Source: Nocardioides panacisoli
GTDB taxonomy: Bacteria; Actinomycetota; Actinomycetes; Propionibacteriales; Nocardioidaceae
Reading direction: 5' to 3'
DNA: 64,000 nt
NCBI RefSeq assembly: GCF_019448235.1
Contig: NZ_CP080409.1
Coordinates: 1,984,001-2,048,000 of the forward strand
Shown: positions 28,308 to 43,168 of the stretch, piece after piece
Layout of the letters: each line of letters begins with the position of its first letter
Position numbering within the stretch: the first letter of the stretch is position 1
Notes under the pieces: model-generated
Told to the model about the DNA's origin: nothing
Databases searched by the model: none
The model's input: only the letters and a program-made list of their open reading frames with translations
Position numbers and translations under genes: made by a program

Positions 28308-28732
28308 TGTCCGAGCACGGCGCATCGCGGGGAGCGAGCGAGGAGGGCATCGAGACCAGCCGCGTGGCGGTCAGCGACCGGGCGGCGGACCTGCTCCGCC
28401 GCCTGGTCGGCCTGCACGGTCCGGTGATGTTCCACCAGTCCGGCGGCTGCTGCGACGGCAGCTCACCGATGTGCTACCCCGACGGGGAGTTCCTGGTCGG
28501 CGACTGCGACGTCCACCTCGGCGACCTGGACATCGGCCTGGACCGGGCCGTCCCGGTCTGGATGTCGGCCTCGCAGTTCGGCTACTGGTCCCACACCCAC
28601 CTCACGATCGACGTGGTCGAGGGACGCGGTGCCGGCTTCTCCCTCGAGGCCCCCGAGGGGGTGCGGTTCCTGATCCGGTCGCGCCTCTTCACCGACGCCG
28701 AGTCGCGGGCGCTCGCCGCACAGGAGCAGTGA
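28307..28732 (+). CDS. DUF779 protein, partner of the aldehyde dehydrogenase
   Basis: This 141-residue DUF779 protein has the family core FHQSGGCCDGSSPMCYPDGEF, in which three cysteines could bind a metal, and a downstream SQFGYWSHTHLTIDVVEGRGAGFSLE. DUF779 genes often follow acetaldehyde dehydrogenase genes, and this one is translationally coupled to its ALDH. Biochemical function is unknown; assisting ALDH activity or expression is a reasonable guess. Cytosolic. Confidence 0.85.
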
Positions 28733-28735
28733 GCC

Positions 28736-28768
28736 GCGGGGGACGGGTCGATCCCACCCGTCCCCCGC
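28736..28768. terminator. bidirectional terminator between DUF779 and thiC
   Basis: GCGGGGGACGGGT (28736-28748) pairs perfectly with ACCCGTCCCCCGC (28756-28768) around a seven-base loop. It lies in the 47-bp gap between the convergent DUF779 and thiC genes and would serve both strands. Confidence 0.75.
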
Positions 28769-28779
28769 ACCGCCGGGAC

Positions 28780-33891
<5,112 letters not shown>

Positions 33892-33892
<1 letters not shown>

Positions 33893-34479
33893 CACGCGAC
33901 CTCCGTCACCAGCTCCTTCGCGGCCGTGACGGGGTCGGGCGGGCGCCAGATGCCGCCGATGACGGCGACGCCGTGGGCGCCCGCGTCGCGGGCCCGACGT
34001 GCGTTGCCGGCGGTGATGCCGCCGATCGCGACCAGCGGCAGCAGCCCTGCCGCGGTGGCGACGGCGTCGGTGCCGAGCGGGTCGGGCAACCCGGCCTTGG
34101 AGTCGGTCGCGAAGACCGGGCCGAAGCCGGCGTAGTCGGCCCCGTCCACCGCGGCGGACCCGACCGAGGCACGGTCGCGGCAGGTGGCACCGATGACCAG
34201 GGACGGTGCGGCGCGGCGCACGGCGGCGACCGGCAGGTCGTCGTCGCCGAGGTGGACCCCGTGGGCGCCGGCGGCGAGGGCGATGTCGACGCGGTCGTTG
34301 ACCACGACCTGGGCGCGGTCACCGACGGCCGCCATCACCTGCTCGACCAGCGTGAGGTGCGGCCGCGCTGCGAGGCCCTTGGCGCGCACCTGGAAGCCGT
34401 CGACGCCGGCATCGGCGAGCGCCGGCAGCAGCGTGAGGTCGTCGTGGTCGGAGACCAAGCAGAACAGTCGAGCGATCAA
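33892..34479 (-). CDS. thiE: thiamine phosphate synthase ThiE
   Basis: This 195-residue TIM-barrel enzyme couples HMP-PP with thiazole phosphate. Visible elements are DGFQVRAKGL, VVVNDRVDIALAAGAHGVHLGDDDLP, YAGFGPVFATDSKAG and VAIGGITAGNARRARDAGAHGVAVIGGI. It is the first gene after the TPP riboswitch and seems to use a TTG start, the only in-frame initiator placed correctly after the aptamer. The initiation region is close to the aptamer's 3' side, allowing control of translation. Four-base overlaps chain it to thiO. Confidence 0.9.
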
Positions 34480-34487
34480 CGCGAATC

Positions 34488-34575
34488 CGTCCCTTCGCCG
34501 GCATGATCCGGATCAGGTGTGACGGTCGGAGCGGCTCCAGCTCCCTCTCAGCCCGCTGCCGCGGACTCCCGTGGT
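34488..34575 (-). promoter_or_regulatory. TPP riboswitch (thi-box)
   Basis: The minus strand reads CCACGGGAG, later GGGCTGAGAGGG, then ACCTGATCCGGATCATGCCG and GCGAAGGGA. These are the conserved elements of the thiamine pyrophosphate aptamer (the CTGAGA pyrimidine-binding arm and the pyrophosphate arm). It ends about ten bases before the thiE start, with no separate terminator visible, which suggests translational control of the seven-gene thi operon. Confidence 0.95.
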
Positions 34576-34645
34576 GTGCAGTTCACCGCCACCGTAGCGC
34601 ACGGCGTGACGACGGTCGACGGGTCGGCACGTGGGCGTCGGTGGT

Positions 34646-35740
34646 TCAGGCCGCGCGGCCCGTCGCACGCTCCTGCAGGTGGCGGCGTACGGCCAACGCC
34701 GCGGCGCGGCCGGCGCGGTTGCCGCCGATCGTGCTCGCCGAGGGCCCGTAGCCCACGAGCTGGACCCGCGGGTCGGCCGCGGCTGTGACACTCGCCTGGA
34801 CGTCCTGCCCACCGTCGAGCAGCGCGATGCCGCCGTCCGCACTGCGCAGGTGCAACGGCGCCAGGTGGCCGATCGCCGGGCGGAAGCCCGTCGCCCACAG
34901 GATCGCGTCCACCCGCTCGAATGCCGCCTGCCCTGCGCCCGCGGGGTCGTCCCACCGCACGCCGTCGGGTTCGATCCGGGAGAACATCGGCCGCCGGGCG
35001 TCGTAGGTCCCGAGCCGGGCCGCCTCCTGCTCCTGCGGGCGCAGCGCCAGGCCGGTGACGCTGGCGATGCTCTCCGGCGGCAGGCCACGGCGTACCCGCT
35101 CGTGCACGCGCGTGATGGCGCGACGGCCGGCGTCGGCGTCGAAGTCCTCACGCCACACGGGCTCGCGGCGCGTCACCCACAGCACGTCGGTCCGCGGCGC
35201 GAGCTCGCCGAGGAACTGCACCGCCGACGCACCGCCACCCACGACGAGCACCCGTCGGCCGTCGAAGTGCGACGCACCCGGGTAGTGCGCGGTGTGCCAC
35301 TGCTCGCCGCGGAAGGAGCGGGCGCCCGGGTAGGACGGGACGAAGGGCCGCGTCCACGTGCCCGTCGCGTTGACCAGGGTCCGGGCGGTCCAGCGCCGCT
35401 CCCCCGCACCGACCACGAGGAGCGCGCCGTCGGTCTCGACCCGGTCGACCCGCACCGGCCGCTCCACGGGCAGGTCCCCGTCGCGCTCGTAACGCTCGAA
35501 CCACGCCGGCAGCACGTGGTTGGCGCGAGCGTCGGAGCGCACCGGGGCCGGCGCGTCGGGGAGGTCGGCCACGCCGTGCACGTCGTCCATGGTCAGCGAG
35601 TCCCACCGGTGCTGCCAGGCGCCACCGGGCCCGTCGTTGGCGTCGAGGACGACGTGGTCCAGGCCCAGGCGGCCCAGGTGGTACGACGCGGAGAGGCCGG
35701 CCTGGCCGGCCCCGATCACCACGGCGTCGTAGAGGTGCAT
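34646..35740 (-). CDS. NAD(P)-binding flavin monooxygenase
   Basis: This 364-residue flavoprotein has an N-terminal FAD site [16 protein letters not shown], a second Rossmann motif [17 protein letters not shown] for NADPH, and ILWATGFRP near the C-terminus. This layout is that of the CzcO/flavin-containing or Baeyer-Villiger-like monooxygenases. An exact FxGxxxHxxxW fingerprint is not clear, although [11 protein letters not shown] occupies that place. Substrate unknown. It begins 89 bp from the divergent fumarase gene and is read toward the thi riboswitch. Confidence 0.83.
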   Translation of the reverse strand: MHLYDAVVIGAGQAGLSASYHLGRLGLDHVVLDANDGPGGAWQHRWDSLTMDDVHGVADLPDAPAPVRSDARANHVLPAWFERYERDGDLPVERPVRVDRVETDGALLVVGAGERRWTARTLVNATGTWTRPFVPSYPGARSFRGEQWHTAHYPGASHFDGRRVLVVGGGASAVQFLGELAPRTDVLWVTRREPVWREDFDADAGRRAITRVHERVRRGLPPESIASVTGLALRPQEQEAARLGTYDARRPMFSRIEPDGVRWDDPAGAGQAAFERVDAILWATGFRPAIGHLAPLHLRSADGGIALLDGGQDVQASVTAAADPRVQLVGYGPSASTIGGNRAGRAAALAVRRHLQERATGRAA

Positions 35741-35828
35741 GCCACCTCAACGGTTCCGGGCGTCGCGGTATGCCCGCCGCCGCGGGCGCGGTCACCCGTC
35801 CGGGCCGGGCGGCGTACGCTACGGATTC

Positions 35829-37532
35829 GTGGCCGACGCAGAGTTCCGATACGCAGACCTCCTCCCGACCAAGGGCAGCAACGGCGAGGACGAGACGCCG
35901 TACCGCCTCCTCACCACCGAGGGGGTCGAGACGGTCGAGGGGCCCGGCGGGCGCACCTTCCTGCAGGTCAGTCCCGAGGCGATCCAGCGGCTCACCCGCG
36001 AGGCGATGCACGACATCTCCCACTACCTGCGCCCGGGCCACCTCCAGCAGCTCCGGAAGATCATCGACGACCCGGACGCCTCGGGCAACGACCGGTTCGT
36101 GGCGCTGGACCTGCTCAAGAACGTCAACATCTCCGCCGGCGGCGTCCTGCCGATGTGCCAGGACACCGGCACCGCGATCGTCATGGGCAAGAAGTCCGAG
36201 GGCGTGCTGACCGGTGCCGACGACGCCGAGTGGATCAGCAAGGGCGTGTACGACGCCTACACCCAGCTCAACCTGCGCTACAGCCAGATGGCGCCGCTGA
36301 CGATGTTCGAGGAGAAGAACACCGGCTCCAACCTGCCGGCCCAGGTCGAGCTCTACTCCACGCCGGGGGACGCCGACACCCCGCCGGGGTACAAGTTCCT
36401 GTTCATGGCCAAGGGCGGCGGGTCGGCGAACAAGTCCTTCCTGTTCCAGGAGACCAAGGCGATCCTCAACCCCGAGCGGATCCTGGACTACCTGGACGAG
36501 AAGATCCGCTCCCTGGGCACCGCCGCCTGCCCGCCGTACCACCTCGCCGTGGTCATCGGCGGCACGTCGGCGGAGTTCGCGCTGAAGACCGCCAAGTACG
36601 CCTCCGCGCACTACCTCGACGACCTGCCCACCGAGGGCTCGATGAGTGCCCACGGATTCCGCGACACCGAGCTCGAGGAGCAGGTCTTCGAGCTCACCCA
36701 GTCCTTCGGCATCGGAGCGCAGTTCGGCGGCAAGTACTTCTGCCACGACGTGCGGGTCGTGCGGCTCCCCCGCCACGGCGCGTCCTGCCCCGTCGCGATC
36801 GCGGTGTCGTGCTCGGCCGACCGCCAGGCCCTGGGGAAGATCACCGCCGACGGTGTGTTCCTCGAGCAGCTCGAGACCGACCCGGCGCAGTACATGCCCG
36901 ACACCGGCGTGGCCGAGGACATCGCCGGTGGCGAGGTCGTGTCGATCGACCTGACCCGCCCGATGCCGGAGATCCTCGCCGAGCTGTCGCAGCACCCCGT
37001 GAAGACCCGGCTCTCGCTGACCGGGCCGCTGGTCGTGGCGCGCGACATCGCCCACGCCAAGATCAAGGAGCGCCTCGACGCCGGCGAGGAGATGCCGGAC
37101 TACCTCAAGGACCACCCGGTCTACTACGCCGGCCCGGCCAAGACCCCCGACGGGATGGCCTCGGGCTCCTTCGGACCCACGACCGCCGGCCGGATGGACT
37201 CCTACGTCGAGCAGTTCCAGGCGGCCGGCGGGTCGATGGTGATGCTGGCCAAGGGCAACCGGTCCAAGCAGGTCACCGAGGCCTGCGGCACCCACGGCGG
37301 CTTCTACCTCGGTTCGATCGGCGGTCCCGCCGCCCGGTTGGCGCAGGACTGCATCAAGAGCCAGGAGGTCATCGAGTACCCCGAGCTCGGCATGGAGGCG
37401 GTGTGGAAGATCGAGGTGGAGGACTTCCCCGCCTTCATCGTCATGGACGACAAGGGCAACGACTTCTTCACCGACCCGGGCGGCGAGGTGACGGTGCCGC
37501 TGAGCGGCATCCGGGTGCGCTCGCAGGAGTAG
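35829..37532 (+). CDS. class I fumarate hydratase (iron-sulfur)
   Basis: This 567-residue class I fumarase, two-domain FumA/B type, interconverts fumarate and malate in the TCA cycle using an oxygen-sensitive [4Fe-4S] cluster. Cluster-ligand cysteines occur in [30 protein letters not shown] and EACGTHGG. The GTG start at 35829 is chosen; upstream in-frame codons include divergent promoter DNA and lack homology. A class II fumarase is also encoded nearby, so the cell has both iron-dependent and iron-independent isozymes. Confidence 0.93.
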   Translation: MADAEFRYADLLPTKGSNGEDETPYRLLTTEGVETVEGPGGRTFLQVSPEAIQRLTREAMHDISHYLRPGHLQQLRKIIDDPDASGNDRFVALDLLKNVNISAGGVLPMCQDTGTAIVMGKKSEGVLTGADDAEWISKGVYDAYTQLNLRYSQMAPLTMFEEKNTGSNLPAQVELYSTPGDADTPPGYKFLFMAKGGGSANKSFLFQETKAILNPERILDYLDEKIRSLGTAACPPYHLAVVIGGTSAEFALKTAKYASAHYLDDLPTEGSMSAHGFRDTELEEQVFELTQSFGIGAQFGGKYFCHDVRVVRLPRHGASCPVAIAVSCSADRQALGKITADGVFLEQLETDPAQYMPDTGVAEDIAGGEVVSIDLTRPMPEILAELSQHPVKTRLSLTGPLVVARDIAHAKIKERLDAGEEMPDYLKDHPVYYAGPAKTPDGMASGSFGPTTAGRMDSYVEQFQAAGGSMVMLAKGNRSKQVTEACGTHGGFYLGSIGGPAARLAQDCIKSQEVIEYPELGMEAVWKIEVEDFPAFIVMDDKGNDFFTDPGGEVTVPLSGIRVRSQE

Positions 37533-37542
37533 CCCGACCGCC

Positions 37543-38976
37543 TCACGCGTCGGCGGTGGCCAGCTCCGGCTCGGCGTCGACGTCGGTACGCCGCCGCGGG
37601 ATCGTGGCGGCGATGGCCACCCCGACCAGCGCTGCGGCCGCACTGATGACGAAACACCACCGGAAGGCGCTCTCGGTCGGCACGGCGACCGGTCCCAGCG
37701 ACATCGTGGAACTGGTGAGCACCGTGGCCATCAGCGCCGAGGCGATCGTGGTGCCCAGCGAGCGCATCAGCGTGTTGACCCCGACGGCGGACCCGGCCTC
37801 GTGCGGCGGGGACGCGTCGAGGATCAGAGTCGGCATCGCGGCGTAGCCGATGCCCACGCCGGTGGAGATCACCAGCGTCGCGATCACCAGCTGCCACGGG
37901 CTCCCCATCAGGCCGAGCGCGACGACGTACCCGAGTCCGAGCACGGTGGCGCCGATCATCAGTGTCGGCTTGGCGCCGATGCCGGTGATGAGGCGGCTCG
38001 ACACGGGGGCGAAGACCATCATCATCAGGCCACCGGGCGCCATCCACAGGCCGGTCGCGAGGATGCTCTGGCCGAGCCCGTAGCCCGCCTGCTCGGGGAT
38101 CTGGAGGAGCTGCGGGATGACGATGGCCTGCGCCATCATGCCCATGCCGATCGCCACCGCTGCGATGTTGGTGAGCAGCACCGGCAGCCGGGCCGTGCTG
38201 CGCAGGTCGACCAGCGGCTCGCTGGTGCGCAGCTCGAGCCAGGCCCAGGCCACGAGGACGAGGATGCCGCCGACGAGGCATCCCACGGTGCGCTCGTCGC
38301 CCCAGCCCCAGGTGCTGGCCTTGGACAGCCCCACCAGGGCGAGGACCAGTCCGACGGCCAGCCCGATGGCGCCGGGTACGTCGAACCGCGCCGGTCGGGC
38401 GTCGTGGACGTGCGGCACGAGCGCGAGCACCGCGACCAGCACCAGGGCGGCCGCACCCGAGGAGACCCAGAACAGCAGGTGCCAGTCGCCCACGTCGACG
38501 ATCCAGGCGGACAGCGGCAGGCCGATGGCGCCGCCGACGCCGAGGGTGGCGCTCATCGCCGCGATCGCGGTGGCCGCCAGGTCCGGCGGCACGATCTCGC
38601 GCAGCAGGGCGATGCCGACGGGGATGAAGCCCATGGCCACGCCCTGGAGGCTGCGGCCGACGAGCATGGCCGCGAGCCCGTCCGCGAGCGCGCAGACGAC
38701 GGACCCGACGAGCAGGACCACGGCGCTGGCGACCAGGACGCGCTGCTTGCCGATCATGTCGGCGATGCGTCCGGTGATCGGCATCGCGACGGCCGCGCTG
38801 AGCAGGGTGATGGTCACCACCCAGGCGGTGTCCACCGCGGCGGCATCCAGCAGCCGGGGCAGGTCGCTCTGGATCGGGATGACCATGGTCTGCGTCAGCG
38901 CCGCAGTGAGGCCACCGAAGCACAGGGCGATGACCGCGAGCGACGGGCGGTCGGCACGCTGGGTGGCGTCGGGCAT
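37543..38976 (-). CDS. MFS multidrug efflux transporter (DHA2/EmrB-like)
   Basis: This 477-residue integral membrane protein has about 14 predicted helices, as in drug:H+ antiporter family 2. It shows the motif A-like GRIADMIGKQRVLV after helix 2 and the motif C-like GVGGAIGLPLSAWI. It probably exports a toxic or signalling compound by proton antiport. GGAAGGGAAC precedes the ATG. A palindromic operator lies about 35 bp upstream, implying control by a TetR- or MarR-like repressor, but no such gene is adjacent. Confidence 0.88.
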   Translation of the reverse strand: MPDATQRADRPSLAVIALCFGGLTAALTQTMVIPIQSDLPRLLDAAAVDTAWVVTITLLSAAVAMPITGRIADMIGKQRVLVASAVVLLVGSVVCALADGLAAMLVGRSLQGVAMGFIPVGIALLREIVPPDLAATAIAAMSATLGVGGAIGLPLSAWIVDVGDWHLLFWVSSGAAALVLVAVLALVPHVHDARPARFDVPGAIGLAVGLVLALVGLSKASTWGWGDERTVGCLVGGILVLVAWAWLELRTSEPLVDLRSTARLPVLLTNIAAVAIGMGMMAQAIVIPQLLQIPEQAGYGLGQSILATGLWMAPGGLMMMVFAPVSSRLITGIGAKPTLMIGATVLGLGYVVALGLMGSPWQLVIATLVISTGVGIGYAAMPTLILDASPPHEAGSAVGVNTLMRSLGTTIASALMATVLTSSTMSLGPVAVPTESAFRWCFVISAAAALVGVAIAATIPRRRTDVDAEPELATADA

Positions 38977-39009
38977 GCAGGTTCCCTTCCGGGGAGGAGG
39001 ATCAGATTT

Positions 39010-39043
39010 GGTTGACAACATCAACCGTGTCAACCGCGTTGAC
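39010..39043. promoter_or_regulatory. double palindromic operator upstream of the MFS efflux gene
   Basis: GGTTGA-CAACA-TCAACC (39010-39026) is followed by the perfect palindrome GTCAAC-CGC-GTTGAC (39029-39043). On the minus strand a TTGACA hexamer lies inside, suiting a -35 element, so a bound repressor would block the efflux gene promoter. Confidence 0.65.
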
Positions 39044-39186
39044 CATACGGGACGACGCCGACCGGCGCAAAGCAGTTGTGCCCCACCCCACAGCCGCCGA
39101 CCCCGGTGCCCGGTCGAGGCGTCACCGGACCGTAAGGGTCTGCCACGCCCGCGACGGCCTACCCTCGGGGCAAGGATGTGATCGTC

Positions 39187-39369
39187 ATGATGGACATGCT
39201 GATGTCGGGCGAGGCCGTCGTACTCCTGCTCGCGCTGATCTCGATCGCGGCCGTCGTACTCGTGGTCGTACGCGTGGTGGGGGCCCGAGCCGTGCGCGGC
39301 GACCACCCGGACGACCCGGAGTACGACCCCGCGCAGCACCGACCACGACCCCCCGAGGAACCCCGATGA
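39187..39369 (+). CDS. small single-pass membrane protein
   Basis: This 60-residue peptide consists of a hydrophobic helix (AVVLLLALISIAAVVLVVV) and a charged, proline-rich cytoplasmic tail. AAGGA precedes the ATG at a suitable distance; a GTG at 39178 would add three residues. Its stop overlaps the redoxin start (ATGA), so translation is coupled and the gene is likely real. No family recognised. Confidence 0.6.
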   Translation: MMDMLMSGEAVVLLLALISIAAVVLVVVRVVGARAVRGDHPDDPEYDPAQHRPRPPEEPR

Positions 39370-39983
39370 CCCGCACCGCACTCCGCGCGCTGGCGCGACC
39401 GATCCTCGCGACCGGCCTCGTGCTGGGCCTGGCCGCCTGCTCCGGCGAGGCCGAGCCCACCGCGAGCAGCACCGCCTCCGCCACGCCGTCGGCGCCGGAG
39501 GACCCGACCCCCGCCGACGACGATGCGGCCACCGAAGGCTCCGCGGAGCCGGCGACCGCCACGCCGACGGCCGAGGCGCCGGTCCCCGAGGTCCTCGAGT
39601 TCGAGGCGACCACCGTGGGCGGGCGCTCCTTCGAGGGCGCCTCCCTGGCCGGCCAGCCCGTGGTGGTGTGGTTCTGGGCTCCGTGGTGCCCGGTGTGCCG
39701 GGGCCAGGCCGAGGAGGTGACCGACCTGTCGCAGCAGTACGGCGACCAGGTCGCGTTCGTCGGCGTCGGGTCACTCGACGGCGGCGACGCGATCGCCTCC
39801 TTCGCCGAGGACGCACCCGGGCCGACCCACCTCAGCGACCCCGACGGCGCCCTCTACCGGCACTTCGGCATCACCGAGCAGTCCTCCTTCGTGGTCCTCG
39901 ACGACGGCGGTGAGGAAGTGCTGCGCACGGGGTACGGCGACGACGCCGCGATCGCCGACGCCGTGGCCGGCCTCGTCGGCTGA
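39366..39983 (+). CDS. thioredoxin-like lipoprotein (TlpA/redoxin)
   Basis: This 205-residue exported protein has the lipobox LAAC (Cys25), a linker of about 50 residues rich in Ala, Thr, Pro and acidic residues, and a thioredoxin-fold domain with active site WCPVC (Cys108, Cys111). TlpA/ResA-like proteins reduce disulfides outside the membrane, for example in cytochrome c maturation, or act as general oxidoreductases. The C-terminal GITEQSSFVVLDDGGE carries a cis-Pro-like region with Ser where Pro is usual. The only neighbour hint is the coupled small membrane protein. Confidence 0.85.
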   Translation: MTRTALRALARPILATGLVLGLAACSGEAEPTASSTASATPSAPEDPTPADDDAATEGSAEPATATPTAEAPVPEVLEFEATTVGGRSFEGASLAGQPVVVWFWAPWCPVCRGQAEEVTDLSQQYGDQVAFVGVGSLDGGDAIASFAEDAPGPTHLSDPDGALYRHFGITEQSSFVVLDDGGEEVLRTGYGDDAAIADAVAGLVG

Positions 39984-40041
39984 CGACCGCCCCACAGCGG
40001 GTCCACGGCGTCCGGACAGGTTCGCGGCCCATGCTGCGGAC

Positions 40042-40428
40042 ATGGCCGCCCAGCCCCGTCACCGCACCCGCCGACACCCGTCGGCCTCGTGGCGCACCCG
40101 CGGCAGGCGTGCCGCGGCCGCCCTCGCCCTCACCGCCGCGACCCTGGTCGCGGGGGCGGCGCCGAGCAGCGCGCTCGCACCCGACGGCGCCCTCGCCGCA
40201 CCGGCGGCGAGTGAGTCCACCGGGGAGGAGTCGCTGCGGGCGCGCCTGACGGCGGAGTACGCCGGCGCGGTGCCGGCCGCCGACGTCGCCTCACTGGTGG
40301 CCGGGGTGACCGACCGGCTGCAGCAGGACGCCTCGCCGACCGAGCGGTTGCTGCGCACCGCCGAGGCGATCTGCCGGCGCGCGTTGACCGACCACCTGGC
40401 CCGGGGCGTCCCACTGCCCCCGGGGTAG
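40042..40428 (+). CDS. hypothetical secreted protein
   Basis: This 128-residue protein has a basic N-terminus, a hydrophobic core (AAAALALTAATLVAGAAPSSALA) that looks like a Sec or Tat signal peptide, and a short helical remainder (LRARLTAEYAGAVPAADVASLVAGVTDRL). No family is recognised. It ends four bases before the convergent hglS gene. Codon usage is consistent with coding, but the ORF is short, so certainty is moderate. Confidence 0.5.
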   Translation: MAAQPRHRTRRHPSASWRTRGRRAAAALALTAATLVAGAAPSSALAPDGALAAPAASESTGEESLRARLTAEYAGAVPAADVASLVAGVTDRLQQDASPTERLLRTAEAICRRALTDHLARGVPLPPG

Positions 40429-40432
40429 CCGG

Positions 40433-41647
40433 TCAGCGGTGGGACGCGCGCTGCTCCTCGTAGAGGTCGTAGGGGTCGGCGAGCGGCCGGCCGAGGGCCT
40501 CCCGCATCCAGTGCGCGTCGCGCGTCGCGGCTGCCTGCCCGGCGTCGGCCGCCGTCTCCCGGTCCAGGTTGGAGGCGAAGATGCCGGCCGCCGAGCGCGG
40601 CAGGAAGTCCTCGTACACGATCGGTCGGAGACCGCCCGCACCGTCGGGCACGTAGTAGGCCAGGTCGGCCTCGTGGAGCTCCGCCTCGGTGGCGGGGAAC
40701 GCCTCGATCCCGTGGTCGTCGTACAACGCCCGGCCGGCGGGGGTCAGCGCGACGCCGCGCGCCTCGACCTCGCCGAACCGGACCCGCAGCGCCCCCTCCC
40801 CCAGGGTGCCGTCGGGCTCGCGGAAGGTGCGCGGCTCGGCCAGGGCACGGAAGGAGGTCTGGCGCAGCAACACGTCGGGGCGATCGGTCCGCGGCGGGCC
40901 CTGGATGGCATCGATCATCGTGATGCCGCGGTCGGTCATCCGGGCGTAGAGCTCATCGATGTCCAGCACGCGGGGCGTGAGGTGGTTGATGTGGGTCGAG
41001 GTCACGCCGCCGATGTCGGCCGCGACACTGGAGACCTCCTCCAGCCGGTCGTACCACGCCCGGTCGATCGGCTCGGGCGAGAGCGCGAAGGCGGCGGTGG
41101 CGAGCTCGAGGAAGCGGTCGGCGTCGTCCTCGGCGAGTCCGCCCTCGGCCTCGGCACGGTCGGCGAGCGCGAGCAGCTCGGGCGCGAACAGCTCGCGGGC
41201 GGCCAGTCGCTCCCCCAGCTCCGCGGTCAGCGACTCGTCGAAGAAACGGCGGTCGTCGGCCACCAGCACCGAGGTGAAGACCCGGAACGGGTTGGCCGCG
41301 AGCTCGTCGACCTCGGTCGGGCGGAACGCCGTCGAGACGACCGGGATCGGCACGGTGGCCTCCCGCAGGTCGTAGAAGCCCACCGGGTGCATGCCGCACG
41401 CCCCGAAGACCCGCGCCACCTGGGCCAGCTCCTCGGCGGTCCCGACCCGGATCGCGCCGTGACGCTCGGCGGTCACCCGGTCGATGGTGCCGAGCCGCTC
41501 GGCCTCCTCGCCCAGGCGCTCGAGCACCTCGGCGTTGACCTCCTCACTGACCTCCACCAGCGTCGTGTACGCCGGCACCTCGGTGCCGTAGAGGTCGGAG
41601 AGGCTGCGGGCGAAGCGGGCCCGCAACTCGGTCGGGCCGACCCTCAT
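40433..41647 (-). CDS. hglS: 2-oxoadipate dioxygenase/decarboxylase (HglS family, DUF1338)
   Basis: This 404-residue VOC-superfamily protein is of the DUF1338/YdcJ type. Characterised HglS converts 2-oxoadipate to D-2-hydroxyglutarate with O2 and Fe(II), in lysine catabolism. The segment STHINHLTPRVLDIDELYARM supplies a likely iron-binding histidine, and PIVYEDFLPRSAAGIF is conserved. It follows the aminoadipate semialdehyde dehydrogenase with a four-base overlap, which fits the pathway. The 2-aminoadipate aminotransferase needed between them is not in the window. Confidence 0.87.
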   Translation of the reverse strand: MRVGPTELRARFARSLSDLYGTEVPAYTTLVEVSEEVNAEVLERLGEEAERLGTIDRVTAERHGAIRVGTAEELAQVARVFGACGMHPVGFYDLREATVPIPVVSTAFRPTEVDELAANPFRVFTSVLVADDRRFFDESLTAELGERLAARELFAPELLALADRAEAEGGLAEDDADRFLELATAAFALSPEPIDRAWYDRLEEVSSVAADIGGVTSTHINHLTPRVLDIDELYARMTDRGITMIDAIQGPPRTDRPDVLLRQTSFRALAEPRTFREPDGTLGEGALRVRFGEVEARGVALTPAGRALYDDHGIEAFPATEAELHEADLAYYVPDGAGGLRPIVYEDFLPRSAAGIFASNLDRETAADAGQAAATRDAHWMREALGRPLADPYDLYEEQRASHR

Positions 41648-43167
41648 CCGAACTCGACTCCCTGTGCCAGCGGCAGCTCGTCGGAGTAGTTGACCGTGTT
41701 GGTCGCGCGGCGCATGTAGGCCTTCCAGGCGTCCGAGCCGGACTCCCGGCCACCGCCGGTCGCCTTCTCACCGCCGAACGCGCCGCCGATCTCGGCACCG
41801 GACGGGCCGATGTTGACGTTGCTGATGCCGCAGTCGGAGCCCGCGGCGGACAGGAACCGCTCCGCCTCCCGCACGTCGCGGGTGAAGATCGAGGCGGACA
41901 GGCCCTGCTCGACGCCGTTGTGCAGCGCGATCGCCTCGTCGAGGTCGTCATAGCCCATCACGTAGAGGATCGGCGCGAAGGTCTCGGCGCGGACGATCTC
42001 GGTCTGCTCGGGCATGTCGACCACCGCCGGCTGGACGTAGTGCCCGTCGCCGGCGACGCCGTCGTGCGCCCCGCCGCCGGTCACCACCTTGCCACCGTCC
42101 GCACGCGCGGCCTCCAGTGCGGCTCCGAACGCCGTGGCGGACGCCTCGTCGATCAGCGGACCGACGAGCGTGCCCTCCTCCAGCGGCGAACCGATCGGCA
42201 ACGTCTCGTACGCCGCCCGCAGCCGCTGGACGACCTCGTCGCGGATGGAGTGGTGCACGATCAGGCGGCGCAGCGACGTACACCGCTGGCCGGCGGTGCC
42301 GACGGCGGAGAAGACGATGCCGCGGACCGTGAGGTCGAGGTCGGCCGACGGGGTCACGATCGCGGCGTTGTTGCCGCCGAGCTCGAGCAGGTAGCGGCCG
42401 AGCCGACCGGCGACGCGGGGGGCGACCTGGCGACCCATCCGGGTCGACCCGGTGGCGGAGAGCAGCGCGACGTCGCGGTGGTCCACGAGCGCCTCGCCGA
42501 CATCGGCGCCGCCGAGCAGCACCTGGGAGAGCCCGGCCGGGGCGTCGACGCGACGCGCGGCCTCCTCCAGCAGCGCCTGGCAGGCCAGGGCGGTGAGCAG
42601 CGACTTCTCCGAGGGCTTCCACACCACGGGGTCACCGCACGCCAGCGCGACGGCGGTGTTCCAGGACCACACGGCCACCGGGAAGTTGAAGGCGGTGATC
42701 ACGCCGACCACGCCGAGCGGGTGCCACTGCTCCATCATGCGGTGGCCGGGCCGCTCGCTGGCGATGGTGAGGCCGTGGAGCTGGCGGGACAGCCCGACGG
42801 CGAAGTCGCAGATGTCGATCATCTCCTGGACCTCGCCCAGGCCCTCTGAGCGGATCTTGCCGGCCTCGACGGTCACCAGCGCGCCGAGGTCCTCCTTGTG
42901 CTCGCGCAGCAGGTTGCCGAGCTCGCGAACCAGCTGGCCGCGGACCGGCGCCGGCGTGGTGCGCCACTGCTCGAACGCCGCACCGGCGGTGGCCACGGCG
43001 TCGTGGACGTCGACCGGCCGGTGGGCCGGCAACCGTCCCAGCTCGGAGCCGTCGATGGGTGAGCGGCAGACGAGCTCGCCGTCACTGGTGAAGGGGTCGC
43101 CCGCCCCGATGCGCTCGAGGGCGCCGCGGGCCACGGCGGCCGGCGTACGCGCGTCCTGTGCGGTCAT
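41644..43167 (-). CDS. amaB: alpha-aminoadipic semialdehyde dehydrogenase (ALDH7/AmaB-like)
   Basis: This 507-residue ALDH of the antiquitin (ALDH7) group has [22 protein letters not shown] (general base) and [12 protein letters not shown] (nucleophilic cysteine), all characteristic. It oxidises 2-aminoadipate semialdehyde to 2-aminoadipate in lysine breakdown. Flanking saccharopine-dehydrogenase-like and HglS genes on the same strand strengthen the assignment. The start sits two bases from the previous stop. Cytosolic, full length. Confidence 0.9.
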   Translation of the reverse strand: MTAQDARTPAAVARGALERIGAGDPFTSDGELVCRSPIDGSELGRLPAHRPVDVHDAVATAGAAFEQWRTTPAPVRGQLVRELGNLLREHKEDLGALVTVEAGKIRSEGLGEVQEMIDICDFAVGLSRQLHGLTIASERPGHRMMEQWHPLGVVGVITAFNFPVAVWSWNTAVALACGDPVVWKPSEKSLLTALACQALLEEAARRVDAPAGLSQVLLGGADVGEALVDHRDVALLSATGSTRMGRQVAPRVAGRLGRYLLELGGNNAAIVTPSADLDLTVRGIVFSAVGTAGQRCTSLRRLIVHHSIRDEVVQRLRAAYETLPIGSPLEEGTLVGPLIDEASATAFGAALEAARADGGKVVTGGGAHDGVAGDGHYVQPAVVDMPEQTEIVRAETFAPILYVMGYDDLDEAIALHNGVEQGLSASIFTRDVREAERFLSAAGSDCGISNVNIGPSGAEIGGAFGGEKATGGGRESGSDAWKAYMRRATNTVNYSDELPLAQGVEFG

Positions 43168-43168
43168 G

